Shown here in pieces: positions 26,501 to 36,635 of a stretch of 36,635 bases of DNA. The stretch is from positions 1 to 36,635 of the forward strand of contig JBMNFB010000004.1 of the NCBI GenBank assembly GCA_050949085.1. Reading direction: 5' to 3'. Within the stretch, counting starts at the first letter, position 1. Every line of letters starts with the position of its first letter. The notes beneath the pieces were generated by a model, which worked only from the letters and a program-made list of their open reading frames with translations, was not told where the DNA came from and did not search any database. Position numbers and translations under genes: made by a program. The stretch comes from JBMNFB01 sp050949085 (GTDB taxonomy: Bacteria > Bacillota > UBA994 > UBA5500).

Positions 26501-29500
26501 CTGGCTAATCCAGATGCAACCCAGGCAGAGGTAGATGATGCTCTGGAAGCTCTGGTAGGTGCCATGGATAACCTTGAGCCGAAAGAGCCTCCGGTCGTAG
26601 ACAAGAGCGAGCTGGAAGATAAGGTCAATGAAGCCCGTGGTTTGAACGCGGCTGACTATACGGAGGAAAGCTGGGCAGCGTTTGCAGCAGCTCTGGCTGA
26701 TGCCGAGGCAGTCCTGGCTAATCCAGATGCAACCCAGGCAGAGGTAGATGATGCTCTGGAAGCTCTGGTAGGTGCCATGGATAACCTTGAGCCGAAAGAG
26801 CCTCCGGTCGTAGACAAGAGCGCGCTGGAAGATAAGGTCAATGAAGCCCGTGGTTTGAACGCGGCTGACTATACCGAGGAAAGCTGGGCAGCGTTTGCAG
26901 CAGCTCTGGCTGATGCTGAGGCAGTCCTGGCTAATCCAGAAGCAACCCAGGCAGAGGTAGATGATGCTCTGGAAGCTCTGGTAGGTGCCATGGATAACCT
27001 TGAGCCGAAAGAGCCTCCGGTCGTAGACAAGAGCGCGCTGGAAGCTAAGGTCAATGAAGCCCGTGGTTTGAACGCGGCTGACTATACGGAGGAAAGCTGG
27101 GCAGCGTTTGCAGCAGCTCTGGCTGATGCCGAGGCAGTCCTGGCTAATCCAGATGCAACCCAGGCAGAGGTAGATGATGCTCTGGCGGCTCTGGTAGGTG
27201 CCATGGATAACCTTGAGCCGAAAGAGCCTCCGGTCGTAGACAAGAGCGCGCTGGAAGCCAAGGTTAATGAAGCCCTTGGTCTGAACGAGGATGACTATAC
27301 CGAGGAAAGCTGGGCGGCGTTTGCAGCAGCTCTGGCCGATGCTGAGGCAGTCCTGGCTGATCCAGAAGCAACTCAGGCAGAGGTAGATGCTGCTCTGGCG
27401 GCTCTGGTCGCTGCTATGGAGGGCCTTGAGGAAGTAGAAGAGCCTGTCGTAGACAAGAGCGCGCTGCAAGCTAAGGTCAATGAAGCCCTTGGTCTGAACG
27501 CGGCTGACTATACCGAGGAAAGCTGGGCGGCGTTTGCAGCAGCTCTGGCCCATGCCGAGGCAGTCCTGGCTAATCCAGAAGCAACTCAGGCAGAGGTAGA
27601 TGATGCTCTGGCGGCTCTGACTGCAGCTATCGAAAGCCTTGAGACTAAGGTCGATGCGGTGATTCGCCTCATTGCCGACCTGGAGCCTGTTGAAGAGCTA
27701 ACGCTTGAGGACCAGGGTGCGGTTGAGGCAACCCGTGCAGCCTACGAGGCTTTGACCGATGATCAAAAGGCTTTGGTTACTAACGTAGCTGTTTTAGAGG
27801 CAGCCGAGAAGAGGATTGCGAAGCTGAGCTTCCTCGGCAAACTGGCGGAAGAGGTAGAAAAGATCGACGTGGCTGACGTCGTGCTGGAAGGCACAGACAT
27901 CATCGTCACCTTCCCAGAGGACGTTGAAGTGACCGCTGTTGCCCAGGCAGCGGCCGATCTGGTGGCGGCTCTGCTGCAGTATGCTGGCGACGACAGCACC
28001 CTGATTGTGAATGGAAAGACCTTCACCCTGGGCGAAGTGGATGTAGTGGAGCTGGCTAAGGCTCTGCTCGGCGAGCAGAGCCCAGCGGACTTCCTGGAGA
28101 CGGGCGAGCCGATAACTGCTGATTACGAGGCAACCGTCTCCTACAAGAACGCCGAGATTGAGCTGGCAGGCACCCTCACCTTCCAGGTCGAGGGCACCAA
28201 GGCCGGCTTCCTCGGCAAACTGGCGGAAGAGGTAGAAAAGATCGACGTGGCTGACGTCGTGCTGGAAGGCACAGACATCATCGTCACCTTCCCAGAGGAC
28301 GTTGAAGTGACCGCTGTTGCCCAGGCAGCGGCCGATCTGGTGGCGGCTCTGCTGCAGTATGCTGGCGACGACAGCACCCTGATTGTGAATGGAAAGACCT
28401 TCACCCTGGGCGAAGTGGATGTAGTGGAGCTGGCTAAGGCTCTGCTCGGCGAGCAGAGCCCAGCGGACTTCCTGGAGACGGGCGAGCCGATAACTGCTGA
28501 TTACGAGGCAACCGTCTCCTACAAGAACGCCGAGATTGAGCTGGCAGGCACCCTCACCTTCCAGGTCGAGGGCACCAAGGCCGGCTTCCTCGGCAAACTG
28601 GCGGAAGAGGTAGAAAAGATCGACGTGGCTGACGTCGTGCTGGAAGGCACAGACATCATCGTCACCTTCCCAGAGGACGTTGAAGTGACCGCTGTTGCCC
28701 AGGCAGCGGCCGATCTGGTGGCGGCTCTGCTGCAGTATGCTGGCGACGACAGCACCCTGATTGTGAATGGAAAGACCTTCACCCTGGGCGAAGTGGATGT
28801 AGTGGAGCTGGCTAAGGCTCTGCTCGGCGAGCAGAGCCCAGCGGACTTCCTGGAGACGGGCGAGCCGATAACTGCTGATTACGAGGCAACCGTCTCCTAC
28901 AAGAACGCCGAGATTGAGCTGGCAGGCACCCTCACCTTCCAGGTCGAGGGCACCAAGGCCGGCTTCCTCGGCAAACTGGCGGAAGAGGTAGAAAAGATCG
29001 ACGTGGCTGACGTCGTGCTGGAAGGCACAGACATCATCGTCACCTTCCCAGAGGACGTTGAAGTGACCGCTGTTGCCCAGGCAGCGGCCGATCTGGTGGC
29101 GGCTCTGCTGCAGTATGCTGGCGACGACAGCACCCTGATTGTGAATGGAAAGACCTTCACCCTGGGCGAAGTGGATGTAGTGGAGCTGGCTAAGGCTCTG
29201 CTCGGCGAGCAGAGCCCAGCGGACTTCCTGGAGACGGGCGAGCCGATAACTGCTGATTACGAGGCAACCGTCTCCTACAAGAACGCCGAGATTGAGCTGG
29301 CAGGCACCCTCACCTTCCAGGTCGAGGGCACCAAGGCCGGCTTCCTCGGCAAACTGGCGGAAGAGGTAGAAAAGATCGACGTGGCTGACGTCGTGCTGGA
29401 AGGCACAGACATCATCGTCACCTTCCCAGAGGACGTTGAAGTGACCGCTGTTGCCCAGGCAGCGGCCGATCTGGTGGCGGCTCTGCTGCAGTATGCTGGC

Positions 29501-32500
29501 GACGACAGCACCCTGATTGTGAATGGAAAGACCTTCACCCTGGGCGAAGTGGATGTAGTGGAGCTGGCTAAGGCTCTGCTCGGCGAGCAGAGCCCAGCGG
29601 ACTTCCTGGAGACGGGCGAGCCGATAACTGCTGATTACGAGGCAACCGTCTCCTACAAGAACGCCGAGATTGAGCTGGCAGGCACCCTCACCTTCCAGGT
29701 CGAGGGCACCAAGGCCGGCTTCCTCGGCAAACTGGCGGAAGAGGTAGAAAAGATCGACGTGGCTGACGTCGTGCTGGAAGGCACAGACATCATCGTCACC
29801 TTCCCAGAGGACGTTGAAGTGACCGCTGTTGCCCAGGCAGCGGCCGATCTGGTGGCGGCTCTGCTGCAGTATGCTGGCGACGACAGCACCCTGATTGTGA
29901 ATGGAAAGACCTTCACCCTGGGCGAAGTGGATGTAGTGGAGCTGGCTAAGGCTCTGCTCGGCGAGCAGAGCCCAGCGGACTTCCTGGAGACGGGCGAGCC
30001 GATAACTGCTGATTACGAGGCAACCGTCTCCTACAAGAACGCCGAGATTGAGCTGGCAGGCACCCTCACCTTCCAGGTCGAGGGCACCAAGGCCGGCTTC
30101 CTCGGCAAACTGGCGGAAGAGGTAGAAAAGATCGACGTGGCTGACGTCGTGCTGGAAGGCACAGACATCATCGTCACCTTCCCAGAGGACGTTGAAGTGA
30201 CCGCTGTTGCCCAGGCAGCGGCCGATCTGGTGGCGGCTCTGCTGCAGTATGCTGGCGACGACAGCACCCTGATTGTGAATGGAAAGACCTTCACCCTGGG
30301 CGAAGTGGATGTAGTGGAGCTGGCTAAGGCTCTGCTCGGCGAGCAGAGCCCAGCGGACTTCCTGGAGACGGGCGAGCCGATAACTGCTGATTACGAGGCA
30401 ACCGTCTCCTACAAGAACGCCGAGATTGAGCTGGCAGGCACCCTCACCTTCCAGGTCGAGGGCACCAAGGCCGGCTTCCTCGGCAAACTGGCGGAAGAGG
30501 TAGAAAAGATCGACGTGGCTGACGTCGTGCTGGAAGGCACAGACATCATCGTCACCTTCCCAGAGGACGTTGAAGTGACCGCTGTTGCCCAGGCAGCGGC
30601 CGATCTGGTGGCGGCTCTGCTGCAGTATGCTGGCGACGACAGCACCCTGATTGTGAATGGAAAGACCTTCACCCTGGGCGAAGTGGATGTAGTGGAGCTG
30701 GCTAAGGCTCTGCTCGGCGAGCAGAGCCCAGCGGACTTCCTGGAGACGGGCGAGCCGATAACTGCTGATTACGAGGCAACCGTCTCCTACAAGAACGCCG
30801 AGATTGAGCTGGCAGGCACCCTCACCTTCCAGGTCGAGGGCACCAAGGCCGGCTTCCTCGGCAAACTGGCGGAAGAGGTAGAAAAGATCGACGTGGCTGA
30901 CGTCGTGCTGGAAGGCACAGACATCATCGTCACCTTCCCAGAGGACGTTGAAGTGACCGCTGTTGCCCAGGCAGCGGCCGATCTGGTGGCGGCTCTGCTG
31001 CAGTATGCTGGCGACGACAGCACCCTGATTGTGAATGGAAAGACCTTCACCCTGGGCGAAGTGGATGTAGTGGAGCTGGCTAAGGCTCTGCTCGGCGAGC
31101 AGAGCCCAGCGGACTTCCTGGAGACGGGCGAGCCGATAACTGCTGATTACGAGGCAACCGTCTCCTACAAGAACGCCGAGATTGAGCTGGCAGGCACCCT
31201 CACCTTCCAGGTCGAGGGCACCAAGGCCGGCTTCCTCGGCAAACTGGCGGAAGAGGTAGAAAAGATCGACGTGGCTGACGTCGTGCTGGAAGGCACAGAC
31301 ATCATCGTCACCTTCCCAGAGGACGTTGAAGTGACCGCTGTTGCCCAGGCAGCGGCCGATCTGGTGGCGGCTCTGCTGCAGTATGCTGGCGACGACAGCA
31401 CCCTGATTGTGAATGGAAAGACCTTCACCCTGGGCGAAGTGGATGTAGTGGAGCTGGCTAAGGCTCTGCTCGGCGAGCAGAGCCCAGCGGACTTCCTGGA
31501 GACGGGCGAGCCGATAACTGCTGATTACGAGGCAACCGTCTCCTACAAGAACGCCGAGATTGAGCTGGCAGGCACCCTCACCTTCCAGGTCGAGGGCACC
31601 AAGGCCGGCTTCCTCGGCAAACTGGCGGAAGAGGTAGAAAAGATCGACGTGGCTGACGTCGTGCTGGAAGGCACAGACATCATCGTCACCTTCCCAGAGG
31701 ACGTTGAAGTGACCGCTGTTGCCCAGGCAGCGGCCGATCTGGTGGCGGCTCTGCTGCAGTATGCTGGCGACGACAGCACCCTGATTGTGAATGGAAAGAC
31801 CTTCACCCTGGGCGAAGTGGATGTAGTGGAGCTGGCTAAGGCTCTGCTCGGCGAGCAGAGCCCAGCGGACTTCCTGGAGACGGGCGAGCCGATAACTGCT
31901 GATTACGAGGCAACCGTCTCCTACAAGAACGCCGAGATTGAGCTGGCAGGCACCCTCACCTTCCAGGTCGAGGGCACCAAGGCCGGCTTCCTCGGCAAAC
32001 TGGCGGAAGAGGTAGAAAAGATCGACGTGGCTGACGTCGTGCTGGAAGGCACAGACATCATCGTCACCTTCCCAGAGGACGTTGAAGTGACCGCTGTTGC
32101 CCAGGCAGCGGCCGATCTGGTGGCGGCTCTGCTGCAGTATGCTGGCGACGACAGCACCCTGATTGTGAATGGAAAGACCTTCACCCTGGGCGAAGTGGAT
32201 GTAGTGGAGCTGGCTAAGGCTCTGCTCGGCGAGCAGAGCCCAGCGGACTTCCTGGAGACGGGCGAGCCGATAACTGCTGATTACGAGGCAACCGTCTCCT
32301 ACAAGAACGCCGAGATTGAGCTGGCAGGCACCCTCACCTTCCAGGTCGAGGGCACCAAGGCCGGCTTCCTCGGCAAAACTGGCGGAAGAGGTAGAAAAGA
32401 TCGACGTGGCTGACGTCGTGCTGGAAGGCACAGACATCATCGTCACCTTCCCAGAGGACGTTGAAGTGACCGCTGTTGCCCAGGCAGCGGCCGATCTGGT

Positions 32501-35500
32501 GGCGGCTCTGCTGCAGTATGCTGGCGACGACAGCACCCTGATTGTGAATGGAAAGACCTTCACCCTGGGCGAAGTGGATGTAGTGGAGCTGGCTAAGGCT
32601 CTGCTCGGCGAGCAGAGCCCAGCGGACTTCCTGGAGACGGGCGAGCCGATAACTGCTGATTACGAGGCAACCGTCTCCTACAAGAACGCCGAGATTGAGC
32701 TGGCAGGCACCCTCACCTTCCAGGTCGAGGGCACCAAGGCCGGCTTCCTCGGCAAACTGGCGGAAGAGGTAGAAAAGATCGACGTGGCTGACGTCGTGCT
32801 GGAAGGCACAGACATCATCGTCACCTTCCCAGAGGACGTTGAAGTGACCGCTGTTGCCCAGGCAGCGGCCGATCTGGTGGCGGCTCTGCTGCAGTATGCT
32901 GGCGACGACAGCACCCTGATTGTGAATGGAAAGACCTTCACCCTGGGCGAAGTGGATGTAGTGGAGCTGGCTAAGGCTCTGCTCGGCGAGCAGAGCCCAG
33001 CGGACTTCCTGGAGACGGGCGAGCCGATAACTGCTGATTACGAGGCAACCGTCTCCTACAAGAACGCCGAGATTGAGCTGGCAGGCACCCTCACCTTCCA
33101 GGTCGAGGGCACCAAGGCCGGCTTCCTCGGCAAACTGGCGGAAGAGGTAGAAAAGATCGACGTGGCTGACGTCGTGCTGGAAGGCACAGACATCATCGTC
33201 ACCTTCCCAGAGGACGTTGAAGTGACCGCTGTTGCCCAGGCAGCGGCCGATCTGGTGGCGGCTCTGCTGCAGTATGCTGGCGACGACAGCACCCTGATTG
33301 TGAATGGAAAGACCTTCACCCTGGGCGAAGTGGATGTAGTGGAGCTGGCTAAGGCTCTGCTCGGCGAGCAGAGCCCAGCGGACTTCCTGGAGACGGGCGA
33401 GCCGATAACTGCTGATTACGAGGCAACCGTCTCCTACAAGAACGCCGAGATTGAGCTGGCAGGCACCCTCACCTTCCAGGTCGAGGGCACCAAGGCCGGC
33501 TTCCTCGGCAAACTGGCGGAAGAGGTAGAAAAGATCGACGTGGCTGACGTCGTGCTGGAAGGCACAGACATCATCGTCACCTTCCCAGAGGACGTTGAAG
33601 TGACCGCTGTTGCCCAGGCAGCGGCCGATCTGGTGGCGGCTCTGCTGCAGTATGCTGGCGACGACAGCACCCTGATTGTGAATGGAAAGACCTTCACCCT
33701 GGGCGAAGTGGATGTAGTGGAGCTGGCTAAGGCTCTGCTCGGCGAGCAGAGCCCAGCGGACTTCCTGGAGACGGGCGAGCCGATAACTGCTGATTACGAG
33801 GCAACCGTCTCCTACAAGAACGCCGAGATTGAGCTGGCAGGCACCCTCACCTTCCAGGTCGAGGGCACCAAGGCCGGCTTCCTCGGCAAACTGGCGGAAG
33901 AGGTAGAAAAGATCGACGTGGCTGACGTCGTGCTGGAAGGCACAGACATCATCGTCACCTTCCCAGAGGACGTTGAAGTGACCGCTGTTGCCCAGGCAGC
34001 GGCCGATCTGGTGGCGGCTCTGCTGCAGTATGCTGGCGACGACAGCACCCTGATTGTGAATGGAAAGACCTTCACCCTGGGCGAAGTGGATGTAGTGGAG
34101 CTGGCTAAGGCTCTGCTCGGCGAGCAGAGCCCAGCGGACTTCCTGGAGACGGGCGAGCCGATAACTGCTGATTACGAGGCAACCGTCTCCTACAAGAACG
34201 CCGAGATTGAGCTGGCAGGCACCCTCACCTTCCAGGTCGAGGGCACCAAGGCCGGCTTCCTCGGCAAACTGGCGGAAGAGGTAGAAAAGATCGACGTGGC
34301 TGACGTCGTGCTGGAAGGCACAGACATCATCGTCACCTTCCCAGAGGACGTTGAAGTGACCGCTGTTGCCCAGGCAGCGGCCGATCTGGTGGCGGCTCTG
34401 CTGCAGTATGCTGGCGACGACAGCACCCTGATTGTGAATGGAAAGACCTTCACCCTGGGCGAAGTGGATGTAGTGGAGCTGGCTAAGGCTCTGCTCGGCG
34501 AGCAGAGCCCAGCGGACTTCCTGGAGACGGGCGAGCCGATAACTGCTGATTACGAGGCAACCGTCTCCTACAAGAACGCCGAGATTGAGCTGGCAGGCAC
34601 CCTCACCTTCCAGGTCGAGGGCACCAAGGCCGGCTTCCTCGGCAAACTGGCGGAAGAGGTAGAAAAGATCGACGTGGCTGACGTCGTGCTGGAAGGCACA
34701 GACATCATCGTCACCTTCCCAGAGGACGTTGAAGTGACCGCTGTTGCCCAGGCAGCGGCCGATCTGGTGGCGGCTCTGCTGCAGTATGCTGGCGACGACA
34801 GCACCCTGATTGTGAATGGAAAGACCTTCACCCTGGGCGAAGTGGATGTAGTGGAGCTGGCTAAGGCTCTGCTCGGCGAGCAGAGCCCAGCGGACTTCCT
34901 GGAGACGGGCGAGCCGATAACTGCTGATTACGAGGCAACCGTCTCCTACAAGAACGCCGAGATTGAGCTGGCAGGCACCCTCACCTTCCAGGTCGAGGGC
35001 ACCAAGGCCGGCTTCCTCGGCAAACTGGCGGAAGAGGTAGAAAAGATCGACGTGGCTGACGTCGTGCTGGAAGGCACAGACATCATCGTCACCTTCCCAG
35101 AGGACGTTGAAGTGACCGCTGTTGCCCAGGCAGCGGCCGATCTGGTGGCGGCTCTGCTGCAGTATGCTGGCGACGACAGCACCCTGATTGTGAATGGAAA
35201 GACCTTCACCCTGGGGCGAAGTGGATGTCGTGGAGCTGGCTAAGGCTCTGGCCGTCGAGGCGAGCAGAGCCCAGCGGACTTCCTGGGGACGGGGGGCCGA
35301 GCCGAGAACTGCTGATTACGAGGCAACCGTCTCCTACAAGAACGCCGAGATTGAGCTGGCAGGCGACCCTCACCTTCCAGGTCGAGGGCACCAAGGCCGG
35401 CTTCCTCGGCAAACTGGCGGAAGAGGTAGAAAAGATCGACGTGGCTGACGTCGTGCTGGGGAAGGCACAGACATCATCGTCACCTTCCCAGAGGACGTTG

Positions 35501-36635
35501 AAGGTGACCGCTGTTGCCCAGGCAGCGGCCGATCTGGTGGCGGCTCTGCTGCAGTATGCTGGCGACGACAGCACCCTGATTGTGAATGGAAAGACCTTCA
35601 CCCTGGGCGAAGTGGATGTAGTGGAGCTGGCTAAGGCTCTGCTCGGCGAGCAGAGCCCAGCGGACTTCCTGGAGACGGGCGAGCCGATAACTGCTGATTA
35701 CGAGGCAACCGTCTCCTACAAGAACGCCGAGATTGAGCTGGCAGGCACCCTCACCTTCCAGGTCGAGGGCACCAAGGCCGGCTTCCTCGGCAAACTGGCG
35801 GAAGAGGTAGAAAAGATCGACGTGGCTGACGTCGTGCTGGAAGGCACAGACATCATCGTCACCTTCCCAGAGGACGTTGAAGTGACCGCTGTTGCCCAGG
35901 GCAGCGGCCGATCTGGTGGCGGCTCTGCTGCAGTATGCTGGCGACGACAGCACCCTGATTGTGAATGGAAAGACCTTCACCCTGGGCGAAGTGGATGTAG
36001 TGGAGCTGGCTAAGGCTCTGCTCGGCGAGCAGAGCCCAGCGGACTTCCTGGAGACGGGCGAGCCGATAACTGCTGATTACGAGGCAACCGTCTCCTACAA
36101 GAACGCCGAGATTGAGCTGGCAGGCACCCTCACCTTCCAGGTCGAGGGCACCAAGGGCCGGCTTCCTCGGCAAACTGGCGGAAGAGGTAGAAAAGATCGA
36201 CGTGGCTGACGTCGTGCTGGAAGGCACAGACATCATCGTCACCTTCCCAGAGGACGTTGAAGTGACCGCTGTTGCCCAGGCAGCGGCCGATCTGGTGGCG
36301 GCTCTGCTGCAGTATGCTGGCGACGACAGCACCCTGATTGTGAATGGAAAGACCTTCACCCTGGCGAAGTGGATGTAGTGGAGCTGGCTAAGGCTCTGCT
36401 CGGCGAGCAGAGCCAGCGGACTTCCTGGAGACGGGCGAGCGATAACTGCTGATTACGAGGCAACCGTCTCCTACAAGAACGCCGAGATTGAGCTGGCAGG
36501 CACCCTCACCTTCCAGGTCGAAGGGCACCAAGGCCGGCATTCCTCCGGCAAACTGCGGAAGAGGTAGAAAAGATCGACGTGGCTGACGTCGTGCTGGAAG
36601 GCACAGACATCATCGTCACCTTCCAGAGGACGTTG
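23555..36635 (+). CDS. Giant SLH-domain surface protein with FIVAR and 126-residue repeats (3' partial, frameshifted)
   Basis: The TTG start gives a signal peptide (MKRHTVSKRY, hydrophobic core LAVVLVMALVLGMV, then PTAAATTA). Three S-layer homology domains follow at about residues 37-82, 93-142 and 154-203; SLH domains bind pyruvylated wall polymer. Next come a beta-rich segment rich in VTLQN/VIIQV-like strands (about 213-390), an acidic proline linker, an Ig-like module with RYQWQRAES (about 433-517), twelve 71-residue FIVAR-like helical repeats (about 518-1367), a helical linker (VDAVIRLIADLEP...LTDDQKALV), and then a 126-residue repeat from residue 1426. As written, an extra A at 32374-32378 causes a stop at 32411-32413 after about 2950 residues; the same repeat frame then reopens and continues, with further indels after 35210. 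Corrected, the protein exceeds 4300 residues and runs past the window. It is strongly acidic with few cysteines, consistent with an S-layer or adhesion fibre. Confidence 0.85.
25106..27655 (+). repeat. Twelve 213-bp tandem repeats encoding FIVAR-like modules
   Basis: Unit starts are exactly 213 bases apart: 25106, 25319, 25532, 25745, 25958, 26171, 26384, 26597, 26810, 27023, 27236 and 27449. Each encodes 71 residues of the form VDKSALEAKVNEALGLN.., with YTEESWAAFAAALADAEAVL and ATQAEVDDALAALVGAM. Units 1-6 and 11 are one subtype (LGLNEDD), units 7-10 another (RGLNAAD, often LEDK), and unit 12 is the most divergent and ends the array. Units differ by a few substitutions, unlike the array downstream. 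The helical pattern and sequence fit the FIVAR family of surface-protein modules. Confidence 0.9.
27830..36635 (+). repeat. Array of 378-bp repeats encoding an unrecognised 126-residue module
   Basis: Unit starts are 378 bases apart from 27830 to 32366; after the one-base insertion they resume at 32745 and continue 378 apart to 35013, then at 35402, 35783, 36163 and about 36539, giving 23 complete units and one partial. Up to about 35210 the units appear identical by eye, including synonymous positions, apart from the extra A at 32374-32378. Each unit begins FLGKLAEEVEKIDVADVVLE and alternates strands and helices (DIIVTFPEDVEV, AAADLVAALLQYAG, STLIVNGKTFTLGE, VVELAKALLGE, ATVSYKNAEIELAGTLTFQV). 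It is strongly acidic. I do not recognise the family. Confidence 0.92.
35210..36635 (+). other. Indel-rich terminal part of the repeat array
   Basis: The unit at 35013 is 11 bases too long, with substitutions around 35215-35305. Later units are off by +3, +2 and about -2 bases relative to 378, and the final 270 bases lose single bases at several points (for example CTGGCGAAGTGG at 36361 for CTGGGCGAAGTGG). No frame survives for long. The pattern looks like falling sequence quality near a contig end rather than biological divergence, because changes are single-base indels, many of them in or next to short homopolymers. Confidence 0.7.

Noticed and set aside
24986..27553. An 855-codon open frame on the minus strand across the FIVAR repeats
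   Set aside because: It is a by-product of a repeat whose length is a multiple of three and lacks stops in this antisense frame. The plus strand has signal peptide, SLH domains and family similarity; the minus frame has no ribosome site or recognisable domain.
27794..32563. A 1589-codon open frame on the minus strand across the 378-bp repeats
   Set aside because: Same reason: one stop-free 126-codon antisense unit repeated. The composition is rich in H, Q and L with no domain, and its length only reflects copy number.
32316..35243. A separate gene of about 975 codons starting at 32316
   Set aside because: Its apparent start is in the wrong frame of a repeat unit and it has no ribosome site or signal peptide. 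It is the continuation of the giant gene after the extra A.
25106..36635. Could the regular repeats be a CRISPR array?
   Set aside because: Units are 213 and 378 bp with no unique spacers, they are coding, and there are no cas genes.

Overview
The window comes from a spore-forming, S-layer-bearing Firmicute, probably of the Clostridia or a related deep lineage, with moderately high GC. The evidence is a Spo0F-type response regulator, SLH domains, an Rrf2-iscS-iscU operon, and the conserved Firmicutes gene order spo0F ... fsa-glpX-rho ... rpmE ... prfA-prmC. Every gene I can support is on the + strand.

Region by region. (1) 1-6256: two tandem paralogous exported proteins of about 1000 residues, built of Ig-like or carboxypeptidase-regulatory-like modules and ending in a copper-amine-oxidase-N-type stalk domain. 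Each has its own intrinsic terminator. (2) 6453-6919: spo0F-like gene with its own terminator. (3) 6953-10804: a catabolic operon of 3-aminobutyryl-CoA ammonia-lyase, a beta-keto-acid cleavage enzyme, two CoA-transferase subunits and a thiolase, which together form the lower half of lysine fermentation to acetyl-CoA and butyrate. It sits where Bacillus and many Clostridia carry fba. (4) 10864-14000: transaldolase-like aldolase, class II fructose-1,6-bisphosphatase and Rho. (5) 14049-19891: LysM/M23 peptidase, an uncharacterised radical SAM protein, rpmE, DUF1385, prfA and prmC. (6) 19984-22154: Rrf2 regulator, cysteine desulfurase and IscU scaffold, with a strong promoter and a candidate palindromic operator. 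(7) 22294-23235: a coiled-coil protein of unknown function. (8) 23555 to the window end: a giant SLH-anchored surface protein with 12 FIVAR-like 71-residue repeats, then 23 complete copies and one partial copy of an unrecognised 126-residue repeat whose 378-bp units look identical at DNA level.

Three cross-cutting observations. A 36-bp near-perfect palindrome recurs four times, always downstream of a stop codon, and looks like a REP or MITE family. From about 9.15 to 12.89 kb, five consecutive conserved genes carry roughly thirty single-base indels, nearly all insertions, while their protein homology stays intact in shifting frames; this looks like poor consensus sequence rather than gene decay. 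The last 1.4 kb shows the same kind of noise, and one isolated extra A at 32374-32378 breaks the giant gene.

The parts most worth following up are the giant repeat protein with its homogenised 378-bp array, the catabolic module embedded in the spo0F-rho housekeeping locus, the palindrome family, and the structured leaders before rho, rpmE and the Rrf2 operon.
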